Shown: positions 44,819 to 53,714 of the stretch, in pieces
Numbering within the stretch: the stretch's first letter is position 1
Layout: the number at the start of each line of letters is the position of its first letter
NCBI RefSeq assembly: GCF_002933855.1
Contig: NZ_BFAQ01000029.1
Location: 1 to 64,000 of the forward strand
Direction of reading: 5' to 3'
DNA from: Vibrio penaeicida
Lineage (GTDB): Bacteria > Pseudomonadota > Gammaproteobacteria > Enterobacterales > Vibrionaceae
Length of the DNA stretch: 64,000 nucleotides
Made by a program: the position numbers and the translations under genes
Notes under the pieces: model-generated
The model's database searches: none
Told to the model about the DNA's origin: nothing
What the model saw: only the letters and a program-made list of their open reading frames with translations

Positions 44819-47254
44819 TCACTTAGATTGACTCAATTGTTTGATGATCTGGTTGTTGTATTGCGGTTCTTTTAACCGTAGAGACATAGTTTCTGCATCC
44901 AAAGGTTTATCGAATATATATCCCTGAAATTGTTCACAACCTAAGTCTGTTAAGGCTTTTAGCTCTTCGGGTTCTTCGACCCCTTCTGCAATCACTTCTA
45001 ATCCAAGGCGCTCCGACATCAGAATGATCGAATCGACGATGGCGGTATCGTTTTTATTAAGATGAAGGTCGGTCACAAATGAGCGATCAATTTTTAACAC
45101 ATCAAGCGACAGTCTTTTTAAATACTTAAGGGATGAATACCCCGTGCCAAAGTCATCAATGGCAATTTTAAATCCTTTCTTTTTCAACTCCGCCATTTTT
45201 ATCACGCAGGCATCAATGTTTTTCAGTAGCATGTTTTCAGTGAGCTCTAGCTCGATATCCTCTGGAGCGATCCCCGACCGTTCTACCGCGCCTGTAACCT
45301 GCTCAACGAAATCTGCCTGAGAAAATTGAAGTGGGCTTATATTAATAGCAAGGCGTTTGAAGGTAATAGGCACGCTATCGCTCTCTTTCCAATGCGCCAT
45401 TTGTAAACAGGCTTGCTCAAGTATCCAAGAGCCCATGGGGATGATCTGCCCTGTCTCTTCGGCAATAGACATAAAGGTATCTGGCGGCACAGTACCTTGA
45501 GTGGGGTGGTTCCACCGGATGAGTGCTTCAGCACCCACCAGTTCCCCTTTTTTATTTACTTGGGGCTGATAGTAGAGCTCGAATTGGTTTTTGTTGAGGG
45601 CTTCATGAAGCCCCTTTTCGATGGATAAAAAAGAGTCCACTAACTTACGCATTTCGGGTTCGTAAGTTTTGTAGGTATTACTGCCTGCCGACTTCGCGCG
45701 ATATAGGGCGGTATCGGCTTGTCGCAGAAGTTCTAAAGCATTCGTATCTGGGCTAGGGAAAGTAGCGATGCCAACACTGATACTGCAATACAAGTGGTGT
45801 GATTCGACGACATAAGGAGAGCGAGCTAAAGATAAGACCTCCTCCGCATGTTTTTTCGCCTGATCCAAAGATACGTTAGGCATCAAAATCGCAAATTCAT
45901 CCCCTCCAATCCGAGCGAAAAGATGTATTGGGTCGAGTAGCTTTTGTAGACGCTCTGATACGGCTTGAAGAAGCTGATCACCAATCGCATGCCCAAGTGA
46001 GTCGTTAATCGTTTTGAATCGATCAAGGTCTAAGTACAAAAGCACTCCAGGTTCACTGGTGCGATAAGATTTATTTAGCGCTTCATCCAATCGGTCGAGT
46101 AGCTGTTTTCTGTTAGGTAGCCCTGTTAATCCATCAAAATACGCAAGATTATGAATTTGTACTTCGGCTTGTTTACGGTTGGAAATGTCCCTCGCTTGCA
46201 CCAAAAACATTGGAGTATCATTCATTGTGAGTTCAATTGCTGTCGCTTCAACGGGAAAGGTTGTTCCATTCTTTTTACGATGAATGGCTTCAAATAAAGA
46301 GGCTTGGGTTTCTGAAGGTTGTTTCACTTTAAAATCGATGTAATCGATTGAATAACTGACACTAATGGTTACTGCGGGAAAGCCCACAAGTTCTTCTTTG
46401 TCGTACCCCAATAAGTCGCAAGTATTGTTGTTGACGTGAGTAATTTTCCCATCTCGATTGATCAGTAAAAGCGCATCACTAGAGTTATCCATTATGGTGC
46501 TCGCGAAGTGCTCACTTTTTTCAAGCGCTTCAATGTTTTTGCTTAATTGGGCTGATGCTTGTTCACGTTCGTTCCACATGGTTTGGAAAGATTGGGCGAG
46601 CTGACCGAGTTCATCGTCTCTTAGTTGACCCGGGAGCTTTTTCTGAGATTCTTGAAATTGCAAAGAACGGACCCAGTAGGTGAGGTCAATAAGAGGTTTA
46701 GACAGTTTTCGATAAAAGAAAAAAAGCAGGATACTGGCGAGGACAACATTGCGGATCATATCGAAAATGAGCAATGATTTTGCTCTTTCTAAAAAGCCAT
46801 TAGCAGATGCAATGCCGTTAACTGTGAAACTGAGTGTTCCTACAACTTGCGTCGTACCTGGTTGGTGGAGTGAAATAGTGTAAATTTGTTCGTTGGTGAA
46901 AAGCCACTGACCAAGAGACTGATTCAATCGGCTTTCATAATGAAAAGTTCGATGCTCTTCTGCTAATACGTCATTAAAATCGTCCGTAAGCACCACATGA
47001 CGCACAGCTTTGTCTGTCATAATGCTGTCCGTTACTTGTTGTGCTAATAAGGGGTTGACGTGATACGCCGCTTGGCTGGCGTTGGTGTAATTTTGCTCCA
47101 GCTTCAGATGATATTTCTCTGATATCTTTTGGCGTTCTCGGTGAAGATCCAGAACAATTTGATAAAAGCTAAAAAGCAGCCCCAGTGCAACAGCAACCAG
47201 AAATACAGTTTTGGTCTGACGAGTAGCAAGAGATTTTCGGGACTGACGGTACAA
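44819..47254 (-). CDS. membrane PAS-GGDEF-EAL protein
   Basis: Predicted c-di-GMP synthase/phosphodiesterase of the inner membrane, 811 residues. Two membrane helices (about 17-36 and 160-178) enclose a periplasmic sensor, followed by HAMP (about 180-235), PAS (250-370), GGDEF with intact GGDEF in ARIGGDEFAIL, and EAL with GAEALIRW, NISPLQF and DDFGTGYSSL. Both catalytic motifs look complete. It corresponds in position to V. cholerae VC0658 between rimI and prfC. Confidence 0.87.
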   Translation of the reverse strand: MYRQSRKSLATRQTKTVFLVAVALGLLFSFYQIVLDLHRERQKISEKYHLKLEQNYTNASQAAYHVNPLLAQQVTDSIMTDKAVRHVVLTDDFNDVLAEEHRTFHYESRLNQSLGQWLFTNEQIYTISLHQPGTTQVVGTLSFTVNGIASANGFLERAKSLLIFDMIRNVVLASILLFFFYRKLSKPLIDLTYWVRSLQFQESQKKLPGQLRDDELGQLAQSFQTMWNEREQASAQLSKNIEALEKSEHFASTIMDNSSDALLLINRDGKITHVNNNTCDLLGYDKEELVGFPAVTISVSYSIDYIDFKVKQPSETQASLFEAIHRKKNGTTFPVEATAIELTMNDTPMFLVQARDISNRKQAEVQIHNLAYFDGLTGLPNRKQLLDRLDEALNKSYRTSEPGVLLYLDLDRFKTINDSLGHAIGDQLLQAVSERLQKLLDPIHLFARIGGDEFAILMPNVSLDQAKKHAEEVLSLARSPYVVESHHLYCSISVGIATFPSPDTNALELLRQADTALYRAKSAGSNTYKTYEPEMRKLVDSFLSIEKGLHEALNKNQFELYYQPQVNKKGELVGAEALIRWNHPTQGTVPPDTFMSIAEETGQIIPMGSWILEQACLQMAHWKESDSVPITFKRLAINISPLQFSQADFVEQVTGAVERSGIAPEDIELELTENMLLKNIDACVIKMAELKKKGFKIAIDDFGTGYSSLKYLKRLSLDVLKIDRSFVTDLHLNKNDTAIVDSIILMSERLGLEVIAEGVEEPEELKALTDLGCEQFQGYIFDKPLDAETMSLRLKEPQYNNQIIKQLSQSK

Positions 47255-47296
47255 ATTTTCTTCCTTAAAGATATAACTCTATGAAAAGTGATTAGG

Positions 47297-47309
47297 TCAA
47301 CAGACCCTA
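47297..47309. repeat. solitary copy of the MITE terminal repeat
   Basis: TCAACAGACCCTA is identical to the terminal repeat of the element at 21960-22227. No partner or internal sequence follows. Its last three bases form the stop codon of the solute-binding-protein gene at 47307-48023. Confidence 0.6.
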
Positions 47310-48023
47310 ATTATTTCTATTTTGGGTCGCTTTGTACGTTGCTAGATCTTGATTAAACCTCGCCATAATCTCTTTTGCATTCGGTACTCGTTTTCCTAAG
47401 CACATATGCAGCGTGATGGGTTTGCGCTCTTCAAACAATACGACTTTCAGCTTATTTTGTTTGTGCGACCTTTCAGCAAAATACTTTACACTCTCGGTTC
47501 CGCTATAAATCGCATCAAAATCTCGTCTTAGAAGCATATCTAAGGCTTGCGGGATAGAATTGGCTTGAGTGTGAGGAATATTATTTCTCGCTAACTCGGT
47601 TTGCGTGTTCCATTTATGGATTGCAATGAGATTGATGCCATTTAAATCGCTGATGTGTTTTGGTGGTGCGCCGGTGTAACTGTTTCGAACAATAAGACCG
47701 TTATTTATGGCATCAATGGGATCTGAAAAAAGCATATATTTAGATCTATCATTGTTTTTCGTACAGCTCACCAGCCCTGAGATCTTGCCGTGCTTAACGC
47801 TTTTTAATGCCCGAGACCAAGGTGGGTTGATCAAATTAATGCGGATTCCTTGCATAGCCATAACATCGACGACAATTCTAGTATCAATACCTGTTATCTC
47901 GTTGTCGGCGTTAATAATGGTGTAAGGAGGGTAATGAATGGCAGCTAAAGAAATTTCTTTAGAAATAACAGGTAAAGAAAAAAACATCACGAGGAATAAT
48001 ACTCGAATTTTGCCATTCAACAT
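47307..48023 (-). CDS. periplasmic solute-binding protein, family 3-like
   Basis: 238 residues with a signal peptide ending about residue 21 (LPVISKEI) and the two-lobed amino-acid-binding-protein fold (IHYPPYTIINADNEITGIDTRIV, SCTKNNDRSKYMLFSDPI). No transporter permease is nearby, so it may act as a sensor partner or be a leftover; the adjacent membrane GGDEF-EAL protein has a periplasmic domain. The stop codon lies within a 13-base repeat, so the C-terminus may have been altered by an insertion and excision. Confidence 0.72.
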   Translation of the reverse strand: MLNGKIRVLFLVMFFSLPVISKEISLAAIHYPPYTIINADNEITGIDTRIVVDVMAMQGIRINLINPPWSRALKSVKHGKISGLVSCTKNNDRSKYMLFSDPIDAINNGLIVRNSYTGAPPKHISDLNGINLIAIHKWNTQTELARNNIPHTQANSIPQALDMLLRRDFDAIYSGTESVKYFAERSHKQNKLKVVLFEERKPITLHMCLGKRVPNAKEIMARFNQDLATYKATQNRNN

Positions 48024-48234
48024 GATGCGGTTCTTCCTGATTGTTATCGAGCTGTAAAGTTTAGATTCTAGAGACTTTACAACATATGTGAATGATAAAT
48101 ATCACAAAAAACCTAAAACTTTTACAAAATTATCCAATTAAAGAATTTTGGCAAACTATTCATACTAGTTAATTTTTTTGCCCTTAGTAATCTCATTTAT
48201 TGAAAAGCTCACATTTAAGACAGGAGCATCAGAT

Positions 48235-48336
48235 ATGAGCCTCACTCTGTGGCAGTTTTCTTTCACGTTATTGCAAATTTCGCTGATTTTAATCTCATGT
48301 TTGACGAAAATGTCGTGCTACTTGCGGTTTGCTTGA
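48235..48336 (+). CDS. possible 33-residue hydrophobic small protein
   Basis: ATG 48235 follows AGGAG (48222-48226) at good spacing and reads MSLTLWQFSFTLLQISLILI and then SCLTKMSCYLRFA before TGA. The central part could span a membrane once. Only the ribosome-binding site and composition support it. Confidence 0.3.
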   Translation: MSLTLWQFSFTLLQISLILISCLTKMSCYLRFA

Positions 48337-48487
48337 AAATTGACCGAGATGTCTTTTTTCAAACTTCAGTATTTTTGCAGTTTATAAATATCGATAAATG
48401 GTGTGAGCCCGCTGTTGTGTCGGGGAGTGTGAAATTGGATTCCATTTTTTCGTATTTTGGCCTGTCTAAAAATAAAATAGATAAAAA

Positions 48488-48502
48488 TGAGATTTATTAT
48501 CA
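48488..48502 (+). promoter_or_regulatory. candidate Fur box before lipoprotein/TonB-receptor operon
   Basis: TGAGATTTATTATCA matches 13 of 15 positions of the Fur 7-1-7 consensus TGATAATTATTATCA. It lies 45 bases upstream of the 935-residue lipoprotein gene. Confidence 0.65.
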
Positions 48503-48547
48503 TTTAGGGTAGAACGTTCTTTCCAATAAAATAGGAAGGAATATCTT

Positions 48548-51355
48548 ATGGACAAAGTCCTCCAGCGAACGCTCTTATCTTCATTAATATTGGGTTCGTC
48601 TTTAGTTGTTGTCGGGTGTGGTTCTGATTCGGGATCAACGGCAACAAACAATTCAACTGATGCCTCTTCAAAGCCAAAGCAATCCATCAAAGGTGTTGTA
48701 TCTGATCCTGCCATTGCGGATGCTCAGATAACATTGTATGACCAAAAAGGGACGTCTTTAGCAACTGGAACGACAAACCAAGTTGGTCGCTTTACTCTTG
48801 AATTCAATGACAATATCGATACAAACGGGCTGTATCTTTCTGCTACTGGCGGAAAAGACACGCAAACGGGTTTGTCTTTTAAGGGGATTCAGCTTTCTTC
48901 ACCGGTGAGCGCGTTTTCAAACACGTCTCAGTTGGTGGTTTCTCCACTTACTACGTTACTGGGTAAGTCTTTAGAGAGTGGGGAGCTGGAATTATTAAAG
49001 AACAAATTGGGTAACCCAGATTTATTGAACGATCCGGCAAGTAAAAAGGAGCTTCAAAAACTGGCGTTTAAAGTAACATTATTGCTTAAAGAGGGTTTGA
49101 GTGATGAAAACATCACCCAAGGTCTCGATGATATAGCAGGGCTTTCGCTTAGTGATCTTGATGTCATCCTCCAAGATAAAGTAGCGCTCAAACAGGAGTT
49201 AGAATCAACTTATCAGTCTATCGATAGTGCTGATAGCGCGCTAATTGATACGTTTGTGCGCAGTAACTTAAAAGCGGTTATTTTTGATATTGCCGAGATT
49301 AAATTGGATCCATCTAATCCGTTAGCAGAACAAGTTGAGAAAAACATTGATGCATTGGTTGAACATTTCTTATCGTTAGCGAAGGTAAATGGTCGAATTA
49401 CGATTCAACCGGAAGAAGTGATCGCTTCTGTCGCTCACGGTAAAGCTTTAACGTTGGAGAACTTAGATTCCGACACATTTGATGTGACGTCTTATCCGTT
49501 TATCTCATTAGATACCGATACGTCAGCAAGCGACAACTTGAGCTTGATGTACTACACAGTTCCCAATTCGGTGACGAACAATAAACAGTTAATTGTTCAC
49601 AACACGGACACCAATGTTCAAAAAGTGCTTAAGACCAATATCATTACCGGTAACCGTGCCTTCATCTTTAATGGTGAGCATCAGCAAGGGAAAACGGTTT
49701 TCCACTCAAGAGCTTATGGTTTGGTACTGGATCCAGACACACATCAAGAGACACGTGAAGCGAAAGACTACTTTGGCAACCCTTATGAATATCAGTTTTC
49801 CTTCGACAATGGCTTGTTGGCCTATGACGTCAATAAACCGTCAGAAGAATGGTCGATTTTCGATTCAGAAATGATTCCAGCCAATTTGAAAGGTAGCTTA
49901 AATGTGTTGGGTAAGTCATTCCGTGTCGTGGATAACTTAAATGATAAATTTAACTCTTATGTTCAAATGACCGCTTACGAATCGTTGGCAGATCCACTAA
50001 AAGGTGAGATATCCAAAAACAAACTGCATGCGGAACTGACGATTCGCTTATCAGACGGGAAAGTTACGACAGGTCGCCCTTTAACCGTGATCAGCAACGA
50101 CTTGGGTAAGTCTGAGAAAGTACTGATTAGCCATGAAGCACCTCATACAGCCAGTGTGTATCCAGAAGGTGAGGCAAATAAGCGCCATTTAAAACTGTGT
50201 GATGCGCATTTAGAGAACTGTCGCGCTCTTGCTGATGGTGATTTCTACTATACCGCGACCAATGATACACACGTGTATTTCACTAAACACGGCAGTGATA
50301 AGTTCTTTGCGTATGATAAGTCTTCGGAAGTATTTTCTGAAGTCTCGGGCGCGACCTACCCAACCAACTTTGATGCCGATCACCACTTGATTGGTGCCGA
50401 TGGTCATGGGCGTGGCGTGGTATTGAACAATTTCTCCACTCTTTCTGGCATTACTACCCGCCTGCAACAAGGTAATAAGGCTTTCGCAGCAATCAATTAC
50501 GACTTGGACATTGATACTCCAATTCATACTTTGTTCCAAAATACACCTTATGAAATGGCTTTGAACATGCCCAAAAATGGTCAGGTAGTGAAATTTACTG
50601 GTACGAAGGCAGTGAAGTTGTTTGATACCGGAGACGGCATAGATCAGAAAAACGAATCAGGAGGTGAAGCCATTGGTGGTCATCTCAATTTGATTACAGC
50701 AGAGCATGGGCGAGTGTACATTGAAGTAGCAAGTTACAACGGCATTCCTGCTGGTGGTACTTGTACTCCAGTCCGAGGGTTCTATTGCTTCAACGTTGAA
50801 TACGGGTATGTGTTTGATTCATCGAAAAACAGCTCAGTATTGAATGGTCAATTGGCTAAGAAAGAAAACCTGAAGTATCTGTACGTGCGCAGACTACCAC
50901 CATTTAGTTTAAATGGTGTACTTTATATTAACTTGCTCGACACCCCAGCAGGTAATGGCGTAGGGCATCAATACGACTTATTTGGGTTTAATACAGAAAC
51001 TCAAGAAAAAGTTGCTGAAACGACGGGCAGAAGTTACTTCACTATGAGTGCTCGATATGAAGATGGGCGAATTGATGGAGAAGTGATTGCGTGGGATGCG
51101 GTAACGGGCGAACTTAAAAATCTAACTCGAGACACGGTAATAGAAACTAATATTGCCGACGCTACACCAGGATCACCTGTGCAGTCTGTATTAGGGGCTG
51201 GATCTGGCTTGCCTATCTCAGGGTTGGGAACTGCCTTTGGTTTGCGCGTGGACCCGGGTCGACATCAATGGTTTATGGTGGCAGGTCAGGCTGATACGCC
51301 AGATAGCATAGATACCATTGACCAACTTCCATTTTCTTCATGGCTTTACTACTAA
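48548..51355 (+). CDS. large outer-membrane lipoprotein, partner of TonB receptor
   Basis: 935 residues, not recognised as a named family. A lipoprotein signal ends in VVVGC (Cys near residue 24) with Gly at +2, which favours outer-membrane sorting. A carboxypeptidase-regulatory/Ig-like domain follows (about 45-115; IKGVVSDPAIADAQITLYDQ). The remaining 700 residues are beta-rich, with repeated YxFxxxxG-like segments that could form a propeller. It precedes a TonB-dependent receptor by 57 bases, so the pair may bind and pass on a ligand as TbpB/TbpA do; this is inference. Confidence 0.75.
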   Translation: MDKVLQRTLLSSLILGSSLVVVGCGSDSGSTATNNSTDASSKPKQSIKGVVSDPAIADAQITLYDQKGTSLATGTTNQVGRFTLEFNDNIDTNGLYLSATGGKDTQTGLSFKGIQLSSPVSAFSNTSQLVVSPLTTLLGKSLESGELELLKNKLGNPDLLNDPASKKELQKLAFKVTLLLKEGLSDENITQGLDDIAGLSLSDLDVILQDKVALKQELESTYQSIDSADSALIDTFVRSNLKAVIFDIAEIKLDPSNPLAEQVEKNIDALVEHFLSLAKVNGRITIQPEEVIASVAHGKALTLENLDSDTFDVTSYPFISLDTDTSASDNLSLMYYTVPNSVTNNKQLIVHNTDTNVQKVLKTNIITGNRAFIFNGEHQQGKTVFHSRAYGLVLDPDTHQETREAKDYFGNPYEYQFSFDNGLLAYDVNKPSEEWSIFDSEMIPANLKGSLNVLGKSFRVVDNLNDKFNSYVQMTAYESLADPLKGEISKNKLHAELTIRLSDGKVTTGRPLTVISNDLGKSEKVLISHEAPHTASVYPEGEANKRHLKLCDAHLENCRALADGDFYYTATNDTHVYFTKHGSDKFFAYDKSSEVFSEVSGATYPTNFDADHHLIGADGHGRGVVLNNFSTLSGITTRLQQGNKAFAAINYDLDIDTPIHTLFQNTPYEMALNMPKNGQVVKFTGTKAVKLFDTGDGIDQKNESGGEAIGGHLNLITAEHGRVYIEVASYNGIPAGGTCTPVRGFYCFNVEYGYVFDSSKNSSVLNGQLAKKENLKYLYVRRLPPFSLNGVLYINLLDTPAGNGVGHQYDLFGFNTETQEKVAETTGRSYFTMSARYEDGRIDGEVIAWDAVTGELKNLTRDTVIETNIADATPGSPVQSVLGAGSGLPISGLGTAFGLRVDPGRHQWFMVAGQADTPDSIDTIDQLPFSSWLYY

Positions 51356-51412
51356 GTCATCAAACTCTAATCATCTAGCCTCCTACGGGAGGCTTTCTCT
51401 TGGATTGAATAA

Positions 51413-53476
51413 ATGAAGTATGTAATCCCACTTTTTTTATTGTCTGCCCCTTTTACTGCGTTCGCAGAAAACGATGAACTTGTAGAGAAAGTGACCGTCG
51501 TGGGGAACGCTGCTCCACAGGATGAAGCGTGGGCTAAAAATACAGAAGTTTTTGAGCAAAGTTTTTCTTCTGAGTATATCGGCAGGCAAGAGCTGGATGA
51601 GAAATCCGTCGGAGATATCAAAGAGGCACTTCGTGGTGTGTCGAATGTTCGAGTGACTGATCAGGGCGCCTTTTCCAAGCAAGTCAGCATTCGCGGATTG
51701 TCTGGTGAGCGAGTCCTTTATGTTGTGGACGGCATTAAAATCTCGAATCAAGGTATGACACACAGTGGAGGTGGGGAAGGCAACCTGAACGATATCAACA
51801 CCGTGGAGTCCATCGAGGTGATCAAAGGCAGCCCAGCGGTCGTTTATGATCCGGGCGCGTCTGGTGGTATTGTTAACATCAAAACTCAACAAAACCATAC
51901 TGAAGATCACCTCAAAGGTGCGGTGAAGCTTGGTTACGATGACGGGTACGAAAAAACTTCTCAACATGCGGGTGTTTCAACAGCGTACAACGGCTTTGGG
52001 TTGCGAGTATCTGGCAGTAAAAATGTGGCCAATGACTATAAAGTCGCTGACAAAGACAAGCTTGATAAAACATTAGGAGACAGCAACCTGATACAAGAAA
52101 GAGAAGGGGATGACCAAATTCTTGATCTTGGATATAAAGACAAAGCTGCTGCGTTGAACGTGTTTTATGACGGTGAATATTTTGGCCGTATGGATATTTC
52201 GTATGCCACCTACCAAGGTGAAGATATTAATTTCACTCACGGTTCCAGTGATGGCGTATTTCGAACGGATGAACTGGAGCGAGACAGCGTCAGCGCGACA
52301 TATCGATTACCACAATTCTATAGCTTCCAAAACGTGATTGTTTCGTACAACCGAAGTGAGATTAAATCGGTCACTAATGCGGTGAAAAACACCCTAACAA
52401 GTGACACATTCGGTCTTCGTGCTGAGCTCAATTGGCTAGGGGGAGACCATATCTTTGGTGGCGAACTGATCAAAGATACGGCAGAAAACAAAGTCAGTGC
52501 ATCACAGGACTATTACGCTGCTTTCTGGTCGTCTAACTGGTATTTTGGTGATCTTACTGTCACACCAGGTATCCGATTTAACCACTGGAAAATCAATAAG
52601 ACTTTTCGAAAAGGTGAAAACAAAGCGCTTCGATGCCAGTTAGAAGGGTTACTTGGTTGCTTGCCAGAACAAACGGATTCAACACCAACGTATTCGCTGG
52701 GCGCGGTTTACTCGCTCACCCCTAATCAGAATGTGACTTTCAACTACGCGAAAACTCATCGTCAACCAAGTGTTTATGAGCGAGTTGCTTTTGATCACTT
52801 CCGTGGGTGTTTTGATAACTGTGAAGCAGAAAGTGCAGATAATTACGAACTGGCGTGGAAATATTTGAACGACGGCTTATTTTTGTCTGCGGCGGTTTTC
52901 CAAAATGATTTCTCTTCTTACATTAATACCAAGGAGAAGAGGGCACTTAAGAATCAGGCTGCTCTAGAACTGTGTATTCAATTAGGGAAGTGCGATCCAT
53001 TAACGGGTGACTTTAATAACCAAGAACGTGATTTTTTCGATACGCATATTGAGTTTTACAACGCCAAAGACGTCACCAATAAGGGCGTTGAGCTGTTGGC
53101 GCACCACCAGTTAACACGTCGGTTCGAAATTCAGGGTAACCTGTCTTACAACGAAATGTCGTCTGATGATCCTTTCGTTGGGCACCAATCAAGACCGTGG
53201 GAGCTAATGACCGAAGCCACCTATCGGTTTGATCTGCCAGATTACCGACCTTGGATTAAACTGAATGCACGTTGGGTAACAGACAAGCCTGAAGTCAAAC
53301 AAGTGGATGGTTTCGACGCATTTGACTTGTACAACTTGTACTTCGGTTTCAGCTATAAAGCGGCAAAACTAAACGCAGGTGTTCGTAACCTGACCAACAA
53401 GGTTTATCATGAACCTTATGGCGCGCTGGATGGACTCGGACGTTCTTTTTTTGCCAACCTAACCTTGTCTTATTAA
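51413..53476 (+). CDS. TonB-dependent outer-membrane receptor
   Basis: 687 residues: signal peptide ending AFA (residue 18), a TonB-box-like segment (EKVTVVGN), plug domain (about 45-155, VSIRGLSGERVLYVVDGIK and VIKGSPAVVYDPGASGGIVNIKT-type motif, core EVIKGSPAVVYDPGASG) and a beta-barrel ending in Tyr (NLTLSY). Extracellular loops carry three close Cys pairs (RCQLEGLLGC, RGCFDNC, LCIQLGKC). The FRAP/NPNL motif of heme receptors is not clear (HRQPSVYERV instead). The ligand is unknown. Confidence 0.88.
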   Translation: MKYVIPLFLLSAPFTAFAENDELVEKVTVVGNAAPQDEAWAKNTEVFEQSFSSEYIGRQELDEKSVGDIKEALRGVSNVRVTDQGAFSKQVSIRGLSGERVLYVVDGIKISNQGMTHSGGGEGNLNDINTVESIEVIKGSPAVVYDPGASGGIVNIKTQQNHTEDHLKGAVKLGYDDGYEKTSQHAGVSTAYNGFGLRVSGSKNVANDYKVADKDKLDKTLGDSNLIQEREGDDQILDLGYKDKAAALNVFYDGEYFGRMDISYATYQGEDINFTHGSSDGVFRTDELERDSVSATYRLPQFYSFQNVIVSYNRSEIKSVTNAVKNTLTSDTFGLRAELNWLGGDHIFGGELIKDTAENKVSASQDYYAAFWSSNWYFGDLTVTPGIRFNHWKINKTFRKGENKALRCQLEGLLGCLPEQTDSTPTYSLGAVYSLTPNQNVTFNYAKTHRQPSVYERVAFDHFRGCFDNCEAESADNYELAWKYLNDGLFLSAAVFQNDFSSYINTKEKRALKNQAALELCIQLGKCDPLTGDFNNQERDFFDTHIEFYNAKDVTNKGVELLAHHQLTRRFEIQGNLSYNEMSSDDPFVGHQSRPWELMTEATYRFDLPDYRPWIKLNARWVTDKPEVKQVDGFDAFDLYNLYFGFSYKAAKLNAGVRNLTNKVYHEPYGALDGLGRSFFANLTLSY

Positions 53477-53522
53477 CTTTTTTGTTAATTTTTCTTGTTA
53501 ACTCTGCCCTCTTAACCTTTCT

Positions 53523-53545
53523 CGCACCCAGCTATTCTGGGTGCG
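53523..53545 (+). terminator. hairpin after the TonB-receptor gene
   Basis: CGCACCCAG / CTGGGTGCG perfect 9-bp stem around CTATT, 46 bases after the receptor stop. The T-run is weak. Confidence 0.6.
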
Positions 53546-53640
53546 GATACCCCTCTTTGTGCTTATGATTTTTCGAATAACATACTGAATATAATAGATA
53601 TATTCCTTCTGTCTTATTATGAAACCGAAAATCCAATAAT

Positions 53641-53659
53641 GAAATTGATTCTCATTAAC
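53641..53659 (+). promoter_or_regulatory. candidate Fur box before PKD/DUF1566 lipoprotein gene
   Basis: GAAATTGATTCTCATTAAC, on the other strand GTTAATGAGAATCAATTTC, matches 15 of 19 positions of the classical Fur box and is nearly identical to the site at 4523-4541. It lies 55 bases before ATG 53715. Confidence 0.62.
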
Positions 53660-53714
53660 ATTTGAGTTGATTTACGTAAATTAGAGGGGTTTTTAGTTGC
53701 TTGAGGATAGAAGC

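Larger units (their letters stand above)
48024..48547. promoter_or_regulatory. intergenic region with Fur box and possible small ORF
   Basis: 524 AT-rich bases between divergent genes. It holds a candidate 33-codon ORF (48235-48336) and a Fur-box-like sequence at 48488-48502. A longer open frame at 48249-48512 has no ribosome-binding site and unlikely composition. The distance suggests a long leader or a small regulatory RNA, but I see no clear terminator. Confidence 0.45.

Noticed and set aside
48249-48512. 87-codon open frame upstream of the large lipoprotein
   Set aside because: No Shine-Dalgarno and it runs through the Fur-like site; the 33-codon ORF in another frame has better signals.
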